From Comamonas composti DSM 21721 (lineage in GTDB: Bacteria > Pseudomonadota > Gammaproteobacteria > Burkholderiales > Burkholderiaceae_C), in NCBI RefSeq assembly GCF_000429845.1, contig NZ_AUCQ01000033.1, positions 1 through 43,919 of the forward strand: 43,919 nucleotides of DNA, read 5' to 3'. Shown piece by piece: positions 1 to 6,936 of this stretch. Under the pieces are notes generated by a model, which worked only from the letters and a program-made list of their open reading frames with translations, searched no databases and was not told the DNA's origin. Each line of letters begins with the position of its first letter. The stretch's first letter is position 1. Both the position numbers and the translations under genes were made by a program.

Positions 1-96
1 CCCTTGCTTGCACCCCGGTGCAAGCTGCGGCCCATCGACTCGAACTCATCCCGATTGCGCTCCAACGCGCCTGCGTAGAGATCGTGAACACGCTCT
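1..96 (-). repeat. Partial copy of the palindromic repeat (left half, reverse orientation)
   Basis: Read on the minus strand, this matches the left half of the complete copy at 1294-1562, starting with the terminal repeat variant AGAGCGTGTTCACGATCTC at 96 and running through the GTTGGAGCG-type arm into the GCACC/GGTGC palindrome. The window edge cuts it, so completeness cannot be judged. The terminal variant (AGAGCG, TTCACG) is the same as in the stub at 27557, suggesting a sub-family distinct from the two complete copies. Confidence 0.85.
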
Positions 97-124
97 AAGA
101 ACGGGCTCACCATCCAAGCCATGC

Positions 125-210
125 CGGGCCCCAGTCGCCCGGCCCGAAACGGCTGCAGGCTCCATGCCTGCAGCCTGTTCACCCCAAGCCAGCCTCTTCG
201 GAGGCTGGCT
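125..210 (+). promoter_or_regulatory. Three consecutive hairpins in the leader of the binding-protein gene
   Basis: Three perfect stems follow each other: CGGGCC/GGCCCG (125-130 with 141-146), GGCTGCAGGC/GCCTGCAGCC (151-160 with 166-175, loop TCCAT) and AGCCAGCCTC/GAGGCTGGCT (187-196 with 201-210, loop TTCG). The last ends ten bases before the ribosome binding site GGAGAG (221-226). No U-tract follows any of them, so an mRNA-stabilising or translation-controlling leader, or a processed intercistronic region, fits better than a terminator. The role is inferred from structure alone. Confidence 0.6.
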
Positions 211-232
211 GTCCATTGAAGGAGAGGTTTCC

Positions 233-1204
233 ATGCAAGAACGCATGTCCCGCCGCAGCCTGGTCGCGCATACCCTGGCCGCATTCGCCCTGACCGGCAG
301 CGGCCTGGCCACTGCCGCCACGCCGACCCAGCCCGCCACTGTCACGATTCAGCATGCCAAGGGCAGCACCGAGGTGGTACGCGCACCGAAACGCGTGGTG
401 GTGTTCGATCTGACCTCGCTGGATGCCATGCACACCCTGGGCCTGCCGGTCGCCGGTGTGCCCAAGGCCCAGTTGCCCGACTATCTGAGCAGCTATGCCG
501 CCCCGCGCTACACCATGGCCGGCAGCCTGTTCGAGCCCGACTACGAGGCACTCAGCCATCTGCGCCCGGACCTGATCATCGTAGGCGGCCGCTCCAGCGC
601 CAAGTACGAGCTGCTGAGCAAGATCGCACCCACGCTGGACTTCAGCGTGCGCGGCAGTCATATGCTCGAGGACATGGAGCGCGCCGTCACATCGCTGGCC
701 GGCCTGTACGGCAAGCAGGAGCAGGGCCGGACGCTGATGAAGCAGGTGCGCAGCGAAGTCGACAGCCTGCGCCCGCTGGCCAGCCAGGCCGCCCCCGGCG
801 TGCTGCTGATGGCCATCAACGAAAAAATCATGCCCCAGGCACCGGGTGCGCGCTTCGGCTTTTTGTTCGATGTGCTCGGCGCCCAGTCGCTGCTGGCCGC
901 CAAGGATGTGCCCGCACGCGGTGGTCCGGCCTTCGGCTTTGACGATCTGGCCAAGCTGCAGCCGCAGTGGATTTACGTGATCGACCGCAACGCCGCCACC
1001 GGCTCGGCCCCGGGCGGCGGCGCCGTGATTCCGTCCACCCAGGTGTTCGACAACGCCCAGGTTCGCAGCACGCCGGCGGGGCAGAAAAACCAGGTGGTGT
1101 TTCTGGATCCCAAGGGCTGGTATCTGATGGGCAGCAGCGGCCCAACGGCCATGCTGCGCAACGTGGCCCAGCTCAAGCAGGTCTACAAGGCGGCCGCGCG
1201 CTGA
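233..1204 (+). CDS. Siderophore ABC transporter periplasmic binding protein (FatB/CeuE-like)
   Basis: A 323-residue exported protein that probably captures a ferric siderophore in the periplasm and hands it to an ABC permease. I chose the ATG at 233 because GGAGAG lies six bases upstream; the reading frame stays open upstream but has no such signal. The N-terminus (MSRRSLVAHTLAAFALTG) is a signal peptide with a twin arginine, possibly Tat. The two-lobed helical-backbone pattern is recognisable: RAPKRVVVFD near residue 50, LRPDLIIVGG in the first lobe, and a C-terminal GWYLMGSSGP. It is clearly paralogous to the protein at 30491-31507, sharing for example LSKIAPT and the YVID/DR motif. No permease or ATPase gene follows, so its partners lie upstream of the window or elsewhere. 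The substrate is unknown. Confidence 0.85.
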   Translation: MQERMSRRSLVAHTLAAFALTGSGLATAATPTQPATVTIQHAKGSTEVVRAPKRVVVFDLTSLDAMHTLGLPVAGVPKAQLPDYLSSYAAPRYTMAGSLFEPDYEALSHLRPDLIIVGGRSSAKYELLSKIAPTLDFSVRGSHMLEDMERAVTSLAGLYGKQEQGRTLMKQVRSEVDSLRPLASQAAPGVLLMAINEKIMPQAPGARFGFLFDVLGAQSLLAAKDVPARGGPAFGFDDLAKLQPQWIYVIDRNAATGSAPGGGAVIPSTQVFDNAQVRSTPAGQKNQVVFLDPKGWYLMGSSGPTAMLRNVAQLKQVYKAAAR

Positions 1205-1268
1205 AGGCGGCCGCAACCTGGAGGCTATCAATAACCATAGCTTCCAGCGCTTGCTGCATAAGGGCTTG

Positions 1269-1292
1269 AGCCGGTTTTCACCTAAACCGGCT
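1269..1292 (+). terminator. Hairpin after the binding-protein gene
   Basis: AGCCGGTTT (1269-1277) pairs perfectly with AAACCGGCT (1284-1292) around a six-base loop, 65 bases after the stop codon. There is no U-tract on either strand, so it may act as an mRNA 3' end stabiliser or a factor-assisted terminator. The sequence before it (1228-1253) resembles the CATAGCT/AGCGCTTG intergenic repeat also seen at 25599 and 36676. Confidence 0.45.
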
Positions 1293-1293
1293 T

Positions 1294-1562
1294 AGAACGT
1301 GTTTACGATCTCTACGCTGCCGCGTTGGAGCGCAATCGGGATGAGTTCAAAGCGATGGGGCGCAGCTTGCACCGGGGTGCAAGCAAGGGCCAGCGCGAAC
1401 AAATCGCCCGATTTCGCTCCAACCCTTCGGGCCAGTGTCTTTGCGGGCGGTCTACAGCGTTGCGAATCCTCGCAATAGCACGGCTATTGCTGCGGTGTCG
1501 CGCCTCGTATCCCATCCCGCAAAGACACTGGCGCGGCACCGAGGAGATCGTAAACACGTTCT
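1294..1562 (+). repeat. Complete palindromic repeat element, copy 1 (269 bp)
   Basis: Bounded by perfect 19-bp inverted repeats, AGAACGTGTTTACGATCTC and its complement. With three mismatches the inverted repeat extends to 31 bp. The left half folds as GTTGGAGCG...CGCTCCAAC around a GCTTGCACC/GGTGCAAGC palindrome. The right half folds as CCAGTGTCTTTGCGGG with CCCGCAAAGACACTGG (16 bp, perfect), enclosing TTGCGA/TCGCAA and AATAGC/GCTATT hairpins. No credible protein is encoded. It sits between convergent genes, so it could serve as a bidirectional transcription stop. The termini and lack of coding capacity suggest a MITE-like element. Confidence 0.88.
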
Positions 1563-1596
1563 GAGGCCCTTCGCGTCTGCATGTCTGGCGTGGCCG

Positions 1597-2775
1597 TCAG
1601 GCCAGCGGGATCCAGTGGTTGTCCAGCTGCATGCCGGCCGTGCCGGCTTCGTGCTCGCGCCCCGATACCGCATGCAGCTGGGCCAGCTGACTGCCGCCCA
1701 GCCACAAGGCCCGCGCCGGTGCGCCATCGGCCCCGGCCTGCCCGGGCGAGACGCTGGCATTGGCCACGCAGTAAACCCCCTTGAGGCTGACCTCGCGAAA
1801 GCATTCCCCGGCCTCCCCGTCCCGGTCCGGCACCTGCCACCAGCCCGCGCTGTCCGTACGCGGGCAGCTGACCACGAAGTGCCGGCCATTGCTGCCTATG
1901 TCGCCGCCATAGCCGCCGAAACTGCGGCCTGCGGGCAAGGGGGCGGCATGCAGGCGCTGACCATCGAACAAGGCCAGCACGGGCGCCTCGGCCCGCTGCC
2001 GGGCACTGTCATGCTCGGCCTGAAGCGCAATCCCCAGCCAGCGCCGCTGGGCCGCATAGGCAATGCGCGGCCCCCAGGCCAGATGCCTGAGGCTCAGGCG
2101 CGTATCTTCCAGCCGCCACTGGCCGGCAATCACCCCATTCTGCGCCGGCAGCAGCCGCGCAATGGACGAATCCATGTGATCCAGGCGCAGCTTGCGGCGC
2201 CCGGTTTCGGACTGGGTGGGAATGCCGCCATTGGCCACCATGAGCGAGCCGTCGGCATCGAGCAGCAACTGGTGCGGGTCCATGCCGCCGCTGCGCCACT
2301 CGGCAATCTTTTCCAGGCTGGCCGCATCGCGCACGCCGATCACGCCCTGACCGTCTTCGAGATCGGTTTCCGTGGTGTAGAGATGGCGTCCGTCGGCGCT
2401 TTCTATGACATGGCCGTTGAAGCGCCGGTCGGGCTCTATCCACAGCCACTGGGCCTGCTCGGCACTCTGCCCGGGCCGCAGCCGCAGCAGCCAGTCCCCG
2501 GGGCGGCGGCTGGCAAACACCAGAGAATCATCGCGCAGCCGCGCCATGCCATGGGCACGCGTGGGCACCTCCACCGCCTGCAACACATGCAATGGCTGAC
2601 CAGGCGCGGCCTCAGCCCGCACCACCCCGACCCACATGCTCTCGCCTTCAAGCCAGGCAGCCGCCAGGGCCTGTTGCCGCAAAGACTCGCCAGCCCTGGC
2701 CAGCGGCATGGCCGCAAGCAGGACCATGGCCTGCAGACAGTTGCGCCGGCGCAGCCCCTCAGTCCCCGTCGGCAT
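1597..2775 (-). CDS. DUF1513 family periplasmic protein of the imelysin iron cluster
   Basis: A 392-residue exported protein whose family is found next to imelysin and di-haem oxidoreductase genes. Its exact reaction is not established. A hydrophobic signal (LQAMVLLAAMPLARA) lies near residues 14-28. The rest has beta-propeller-like spacing with repeated short blades, such as HVLQAVEVPTRAHGMARL, GRHLYTTETDLEDGQG and DPHQLLLDADGSLMVANGG. The start region overlaps the last bases of the upstream imelysin gene (2759-3832) by 17 bp, indicating translational coupling in one operon. It is the last gene of the iron operon, followed by the repeat at 1294-1562. Family assignment is firm; function in iron handling is inferred from context. 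Confidence 0.82.
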   Translation of the reverse strand: MPTGTEGLRRRNCLQAMVLLAAMPLARAGESLRQQALAAAWLEGESMWVGVVRAEAAPGQPLHVLQAVEVPTRAHGMARLRDDSLVFASRRPGDWLLRLRPGQSAEQAQWLWIEPDRRFNGHVIESADGRHLYTTETDLEDGQGVIGVRDAASLEKIAEWRSGGMDPHQLLLDADGSLMVANGGIPTQSETGRRKLRLDHMDSSIARLLPAQNGVIAGQWRLEDTRLSLRHLAWGPRIAYAAQRRWLGIALQAEHDSARQRAEAPVLALFDGQRLHAAPLPAGRSFGGYGGDIGSNGRHFVVSCPRTDSAGWWQVPDRDGEAGECFREVSLKGVYCVANASVSPGQAGADGAPARALWLGGSQLAQLHAVSGREHEAGTAGMQLDNHWIPLA

Positions 2776-3832
2776 CGGAGAAACCTATGTTGACCTCCAG
2801 CGCCGGCGCAACCTCGGCCTCCATCAAACGCTTGAGCCGCGACAGGGGCTTGGTCGCGGCCTCCACCTCGGCAGGCCCGAGCACGGCCAGGCCGGCCATC
2901 GCGGCCTCGGCCTCGTTCACGGCCTTGAGCCAGCGATCGGCCAGAGGGTTCAGCCCTCGCCCGCGCAGATAGGCCTCGATGGGCACGAGATCGGAGCCCG
3001 CTGCGGGCACGCTGCGGTCCACGCTGACCGCCAGTTGACGCAACCCCTGCCATTGGGCACGCCAGACCGCGATCGCGCCGGCACTCGGGCCATGCTCCCA
3101 GGCAGGCGGCTTGCTGCCCGCGCTGCGCAATGGCTTTTCCATCTCGGCCCAGCGCAGCCTCTCCAGACCGCCAACCCACTGGTTGATGAACTCGGCCATG
3201 GCCTCGGTCGTGGCCTCCCCGTCCTCACCCCAGTCCTGGGCCGCGAGCTCTGCAAAGCCCTTTTCCAGGGCCTGCATCTCGCCTGCGACCTCCTGGGCCA
3301 CCAGCACGCCATAAGCGCAGCTGGGAGTGCGGGGCGCTGCAGGCTGCGTCCACAGCAGATATTCCAGCGCCGGATAGCCCTTGGCCGGCGCTCCTATGCG
3401 CTCCATGGCCGCGAGATCGGCTGGCGCAGATTGCACGGCCTTCTTGAGCAGGGCCGGGCGCAGCGGCCTGAAGTCCACCTGCCGCGCCGAGCGCCTGTCC
3501 ACCAGCGGCCCCAGGGCCACGGCTGACAGACGGCTCCAGTCCGTGGAGGATGCGAGGAAAGCCTGGCGCGCGGCCAGCAGCGGCCCGTCTGCCTTGCCGG
3601 GATCAGCTGCGCAATACGCGCTCACGGCCAGGCTCAAGGCCTTGGCCGAGCCCAGGGCCTGGGACGCTCCAGGCGCAAACCACTTGGCATACAGGCCATG
3701 CACCGCATGGGTGGTGTTGTAGAAAGGAATGGCCATGTTGGCCGGCACATCCTGGGCCTGAGCCCAGGTCGCGGCCAGCAGGCTCAGGGCCGCAGCGGGC
3801 AAGGCTTGGCGGTACATCGAAAATCCAGGCAT
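2759..3832 (-). CDS. Imelysin-family periplasmic protein (second of two)
   Basis: A 357-residue imelysin (peptidase M75 / IrpA-like) protein, thought to act as a periplasmic iron-binding component, not a true protease. The ATG at 3832 overlaps the TAA of the upstream gene (TAATG), so translation is probably coupled; a second ATG at 3817 is possible. The signal peptide is YRQALPAAALSLLAATWAQAQ. The family motif appears as GYPALEYLLW, a variant of GxHxxE in which the His is replaced by Pro, unlike the first paralogue at 5368-6558, which keeps GWHAIE. The two imelysins are therefore not simple duplicates. Together with the di-haem protein and DUF1513 they form a conserved iron-linked gene set. 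Confidence 0.85.
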   Translation of the reverse strand: MPGFSMYRQALPAAALSLLAATWAQAQDVPANMAIPFYNTTHAVHGLYAKWFAPGASQALGSAKALSLAVSAYCAADPGKADGPLLAARQAFLASSTDWSRLSAVALGPLVDRRSARQVDFRPLRPALLKKAVQSAPADLAAMERIGAPAKGYPALEYLLWTQPAAPRTPSCAYGVLVAQEVAGEMQALEKGFAELAAQDWGEDGEATTEAMAEFINQWVGGLERLRWAEMEKPLRSAGSKPPAWEHGPSAGAIAVWRAQWQGLRQLAVSVDRSVPAAGSDLVPIEAYLRGRGLNPLADRWLKAVNEAEAAMAGLAVLGPAEVEAATKPLSRLKRLMEAEVAPALEVNIGFSDADGD

Positions 3833-5292
3833 TAGAGAGACTCCACAAATTTCACCAGCGCTTCGCGGTCCTCGGCGCTCAGGTGTCTGACCTGTTCGCG
3901 CGCATCCTCGGCCTCGCCGCCGTGCCACAAAATGGCCTCCAGCACGCCGCGCGCGCGGCCGTCATGCAGCAGACGCTGATGGTTGTTCACATCGGGCAGC
4001 AACCCCAGACCCCACAGCGGCGGCGTGCGCCATTGCCGACCCGAGGCCAGGAAGTCCGGCCGCCCGTCGGCCAGGTCCTCACCCATGTCGTGCAGCAGCA
4101 GGTCGGTATAGGGCGCAATCGTCTGCCCCACGAGCGCCTTGCTGGTCAATTGCGAGGACAGGGCCGGAAACAGCGCCTCGCCGGTCTTGTAGGCCGGCCT
4201 GTGGCATACGGCGCACTGGGCCTGGTGAAAGATCGCCTCGCCTTTTTTCACCCGCATGTCGTCCGCATTGCGTCTGGCAGGCGGCGCCAGCGTGGCCTGG
4301 TAGAAGATCACATCGTTCAGCACACGATCCTCGATCTCCACGCCCTCGGCCCCGTTGCCGTTGGGCGCAGCCAGGCAGTCCTTTTGCGCAGCCGTGCAGG
4401 TCTGCTCGGAAAAGCGCCGGGAAGTGATGCCGATATCGCCGAGAAAGGCCGAGGCCGACTGATGAGCCACCGAGGCCACGTTGGCCTTCCAGCCAAAGCG
4501 GCCCAGCATCATGCGCTCCCCATAGGCATCCCAGACGCGGTTGGGCTGCCCCTTGATGGGGCCGCTCATCGCGGCCTGGGCTCTGGCATTGCCCAGGATC
4601 TCGGACTCGGGAATATGCTCCAGCAAGCCCAGGCCTATGACCTGGGGCGCAATGCGCGGACTCATCATCACATCGGCCGCCATGGGGCCGTAGTTCAGGC
4701 CCGTAAGCTCGTACACCGGCTTTTCCAGCGTATACGGCTGGCCGTCGGCAAAGCGGCCCTGGATCTGTTCGTAGCGTATGCGCAGCTCGCCCTCGCCCTG
4801 GACGCCCGACACCCCCATGGTGTTGAACTGGTCGCCATAGACAGGTTCGTGCAAGGGGCCGCCATGCGCATCCTGCCCGGGAATGGACAGGCGCATGAGC
4901 AGGCCTGCAAACGGCTGGGGGGCGAGCGGGTTGTGAAAATCCGGGGGCTGGGCGCGCCCGTCCTGCACATGGCAGCCGCCGCAGGAGCGCGCGAGAAAGT
5001 GCGGACCCAGGCCGTCACGCGCCGTGGTCGAGGCCGGGGCCTGCACCCAGTTGCGCTTGAAGAATGAATTGCCGATCACAAAGCGCGTGCGCTCTGCATC
5101 GTCCAGATTGGCCGCCGGCAGGGAAAACGCATTGCGCCCCGTGGCATACACCGTGGTCTGCCCACCTGGCAGCAAGGCCTGGGCCGGCGCGGCAAAGCGC
5201 TGGTCGGGCGCAAAGACTTCGGCCTCCTGGCGCTGCGCCGAGCAGGCCTGCAACATCAGGGCTGCGGGCAGCAGCAAGAAAAGTGGTCTCAT
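3832..5292 (-). CDS. Di-haem oxidoreductase, lipoprotein (DUF1111, predicted thiol oxidoreductase)
   Basis: A 486-residue lipoprotein with signal peptide MRPLFLLLPAALMLQAC; the lipobox cysteine is residue 17. Two c-type haem sites are visible: C104-x-x-C107-H108 (CGGCH) and C360-x-x-C363-H364 (CAVCH). The fold and length fit the DHOR/DUF1111 family, related to bacterial cytochrome c peroxidases. In this context it probably changes the redox state of iron for the flanking imelysins, but that has not been shown. It is separated from the upstream imelysin by a terminator-like hairpin (5306-5346) and overlaps the downstream imelysin by TAATG. Confidence 0.88.
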   Translation of the reverse strand: MRPLFLLLPAALMLQACSAQRQEAEVFAPDQRFAAPAQALLPGGQTTVYATGRNAFSLPAANLDDAERTRFVIGNSFFKRNWVQAPASTTARDGLGPHFLARSCGGCHVQDGRAQPPDFHNPLAPQPFAGLLMRLSIPGQDAHGGPLHEPVYGDQFNTMGVSGVQGEGELRIRYEQIQGRFADGQPYTLEKPVYELTGLNYGPMAADVMMSPRIAPQVIGLGLLEHIPESEILGNARAQAAMSGPIKGQPNRVWDAYGERMMLGRFGWKANVASVAHQSASAFLGDIGITSRRFSEQTCTAAQKDCLAAPNGNGAEGVEIEDRVLNDVIFYQATLAPPARRNADDMRVKKGEAIFHQAQCAVCHRPAYKTGEALFPALSSQLTSKALVGQTIAPYTDLLLHDMGEDLADGRPDFLASGRQWRTPPLWGLGLLPDVNNHQRLLHDGRARGVLEAILWHGGEAEDAREQVRHLSAEDREALVKFVESL

Positions 5293-5305
5293 CGTGAAGA
5301 GAATG

Positions 5306-5346
5306 CGGAAAAAGCCACGGCCACTGCTTCATGGAAACAGTGGCCG
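5306..5346 (-). terminator. Intrinsic terminator/attenuator inside the imelysin operon
   Basis: A perfect 9-bp stem (CGGCCACTG 5318-5326 with CAGTGGCCG 5338-5346, 11-base loop) is followed on the minus strand by TGGCTTTTT. It lies in the 75-bp gap between the first imelysin and the di-haem oxidoreductase, so it probably lowers expression of the downstream genes relative to the first. Confidence 0.65.
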
Positions 5347-5367
5347 AGAGACAGGGACCGGGCGACT

Positions 5368-6558
5368 TTAACTGGGGTCGACCAGGTTGAGCTGGGTAAT
5401 ACCCACGGCATGCGCGGCCTCGACCAGATCCTTGCTCTGCTGCACCAGGCTGTCGATGGTGGCCTGGATCTTGGCACGCGAGGCCGAATCGCGCGCCCCT
5501 TGTATGGCCTGATCGAAAGGCGCGGGAATGGCCTCGGCCGCAGCCACGGACTTCAGGATCTGGTGCGTGGTCTTGTCGGCCAGCGCACTGTTCTTGGTGG
5601 CGACCCAGTGCTTGAGGCCCGGCCCTTTGAGCGTGCTGCCATCCAGCCGCTTGTAGCTGCCCTGCCAGACATTCGCAATGCCCTGGGCATTGGCCACCGC
5701 ATCGCGATGGGTGTTGTCGGAGAAGCACGAGTGCTCGTCCTCCTGGTCGCGGCTGGCCATGGCCACTTCCAGGCGCTCGCCCGCAAGCTCGCCACGCGAT
5801 AGCGATCCCAGGCCCACGAAGATGCGGCGCAGGGAATCATCGGCATTCTTCTCGAAGCCCGCACGAAAGTTGTCGGCCACGCCGGGCTTCCACTGATCGG
5901 CGACCGACTGCAGGTCTTCCACCAGCAGCTCGGTGATCAGGTGCAGATACTCGCGCCTGCGGTCTGCATTGGGCTTCTTGCCGTCGACATAGTCGGTATA
6001 GGGACGGTTGCCCGGGCCCTTGGCACTCAGGTCCTGGCCCCAGAGCATGAATTCAATCGCATGCCAGCCCGTGGAGATGTTCTCTTCCCCGTCATGCTCG
6101 TTGAGCTCGGCCAGGCGCTCCTTGCTCAGCACCTCCTTGCGGTTGTTGACGATGCCGGCCTTGGGATTGCCCTCCACATAGTCCACATAGGACTCGTCCA
6201 TGGGCCAGGCATTGAGGCGGCCCTCGGGGCCCTCGTCATCGTCGATGGGACCGGCATAGAAACGGAAGGCCTCGGTCTGTCCATAGAACTCGCGGGCATC
6301 CAGCCAGGACTTGCGCGCAGCCTCCAGGCCCTTCTGGCTGGGCGCAGCAAGAAAGGCATCGATCGTCTTCTGCATGCGCCTGGCCGTGGTCAGGCTGTCC
6401 TGGTAGGTGGCGTCCACCAGGCTGCTGTAGTGCCCGACCACGTCTGCCACGGCAATATCCTTTTTCACCGGCTGTTGAACACTGCCGGCGGCCATGGCCT
6501 GGGTCACAGGAGCTGCGGTGCCCAGTGCAAGGGCAGCGGCGATCAGAAAGGGATGCAT
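5368..6558 (-). CDS. Imelysin-family periplasmic iron protein, first of two
   Basis: A 396-residue imelysin (M75 family) protein with signal peptide MHPFLIAAALALGTAAPVTQAMA. The ATG at 6558 places this signal at the N-terminus; the open frame extends upstream through an unlikely AT-rich leader that carries the putative Fur site. The family signature GxHxxE is intact as G164-W-H166-A-I-E169, followed by FMLWGQDL. It is the promoter-proximal gene of the iron operon and probably the most highly expressed, since a terminator-like hairpin follows it. The family includes IrpA and EfeO-like proteins that bind iron in the periplasm; the iron role here is inferred from family and context. Confidence 0.88.
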   Translation of the reverse strand: MHPFLIAAALALGTAAPVTQAMAAGSVQQPVKKDIAVADVVGHYSSLVDATYQDSLTTARRMQKTIDAFLAAPSQKGLEAARKSWLDAREFYGQTEAFRFYAGPIDDDEGPEGRLNAWPMDESYVDYVEGNPKAGIVNNRKEVLSKERLAELNEHDGEENISTGWHAIEFMLWGQDLSAKGPGNRPYTDYVDGKKPNADRRREYLHLITELLVEDLQSVADQWKPGVADNFRAGFEKNADDSLRRIFVGLGSLSRGELAGERLEVAMASRDQEDEHSCFSDNTHRDAVANAQGIANVWQGSYKRLDGSTLKGPGLKHWVATKNSALADKTTHQILKSVAAAEAIPAPFDQAIQGARDSASRAKIQATIDSLVQQSKDLVEAAHAVGITQLNLVDPS

Positions 6559-6600
6559 AAGCGCTTTGAATGAAAGTGATGAAACAAAGATAGCAAAATG

Positions 6601-6620
6601 TAATTGAGAATTGTTTTGAT
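6601..6620 (-). promoter_or_regulatory. Possible Fur box upstream of the imelysin operon
   Basis: The AT-rich segment TAATTGAGAATTGTTTTGAT contains the GAGAAT half-site typical of Fur operators, 43 bases upstream of the imelysin ATG at 6558. The second half is degenerate. Iron-repressed expression is expected for this gene set, but the match is weaker than the one at 27731. Confidence 0.45.
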
Positions 6621-6762
6621 TAAAAACCGTGGGCAATCGTCGCACTGCCGAGCAAGGTCAAAAGGCTTTTGCGGCGCGACGACAACGATCATTTTTGTAG
6701 TCTGCGCCGGCGCTTGAATCGCATCGCATCGCTGCGAGCGCCCTCTCTTCGATTCGATTAGA

Positions 6763-6845
6763 ATCGCGGCGTCGCACGGCCCCCCGGAACCGGCGCCCCT
6801 CTGGAAATCAAGCCCTGAATGCCTTGTCTTCAGGGCTTTTGCTTT
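6763..6845 (+). ncRNA. Possible short transcript or leader ending in an intrinsic terminator
   Basis: A -10-like TAGAAT at 6763 is followed by about 45 GC-rich bases and then a perfect 9-bp hairpin, AGCCCTGAA/TTCAGGGCT (6811-6819 with 6829-6837), ending in TTTTGCTTTTT. It lies 95 bp before the MFS start codon. This could be a small RNA or an attenuator for the transporter gene. The remainder of the 378-bp gap 6559-6936 holds the possible Fur site and nothing else I can support. Confidence 0.4.
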
Positions 6846-6936
6846 TTGCAGAAGCCGATTTTTCGCTTTCTGCAGCCATTTTCGCCACCGCGCGCAGACA
6901 GTGCCCGGCTGCAGCAGCTCCAGAGGATTTGCCAAC

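Noticed and set aside
1294..1562. Repeat copy considered as a CRISPR or tRNA-like structure
   Set aside because: There are no regularly spaced short repeats, no CCA end and no cloverleaf; the hairpin layout and inverted ends fit a transposon-like element.
1435..2793. Open frame of 452 codons starting inside repeat copy 1
   Set aside because: It runs antisense to the DUF1513 gene and starts in non-coding repeat DNA.
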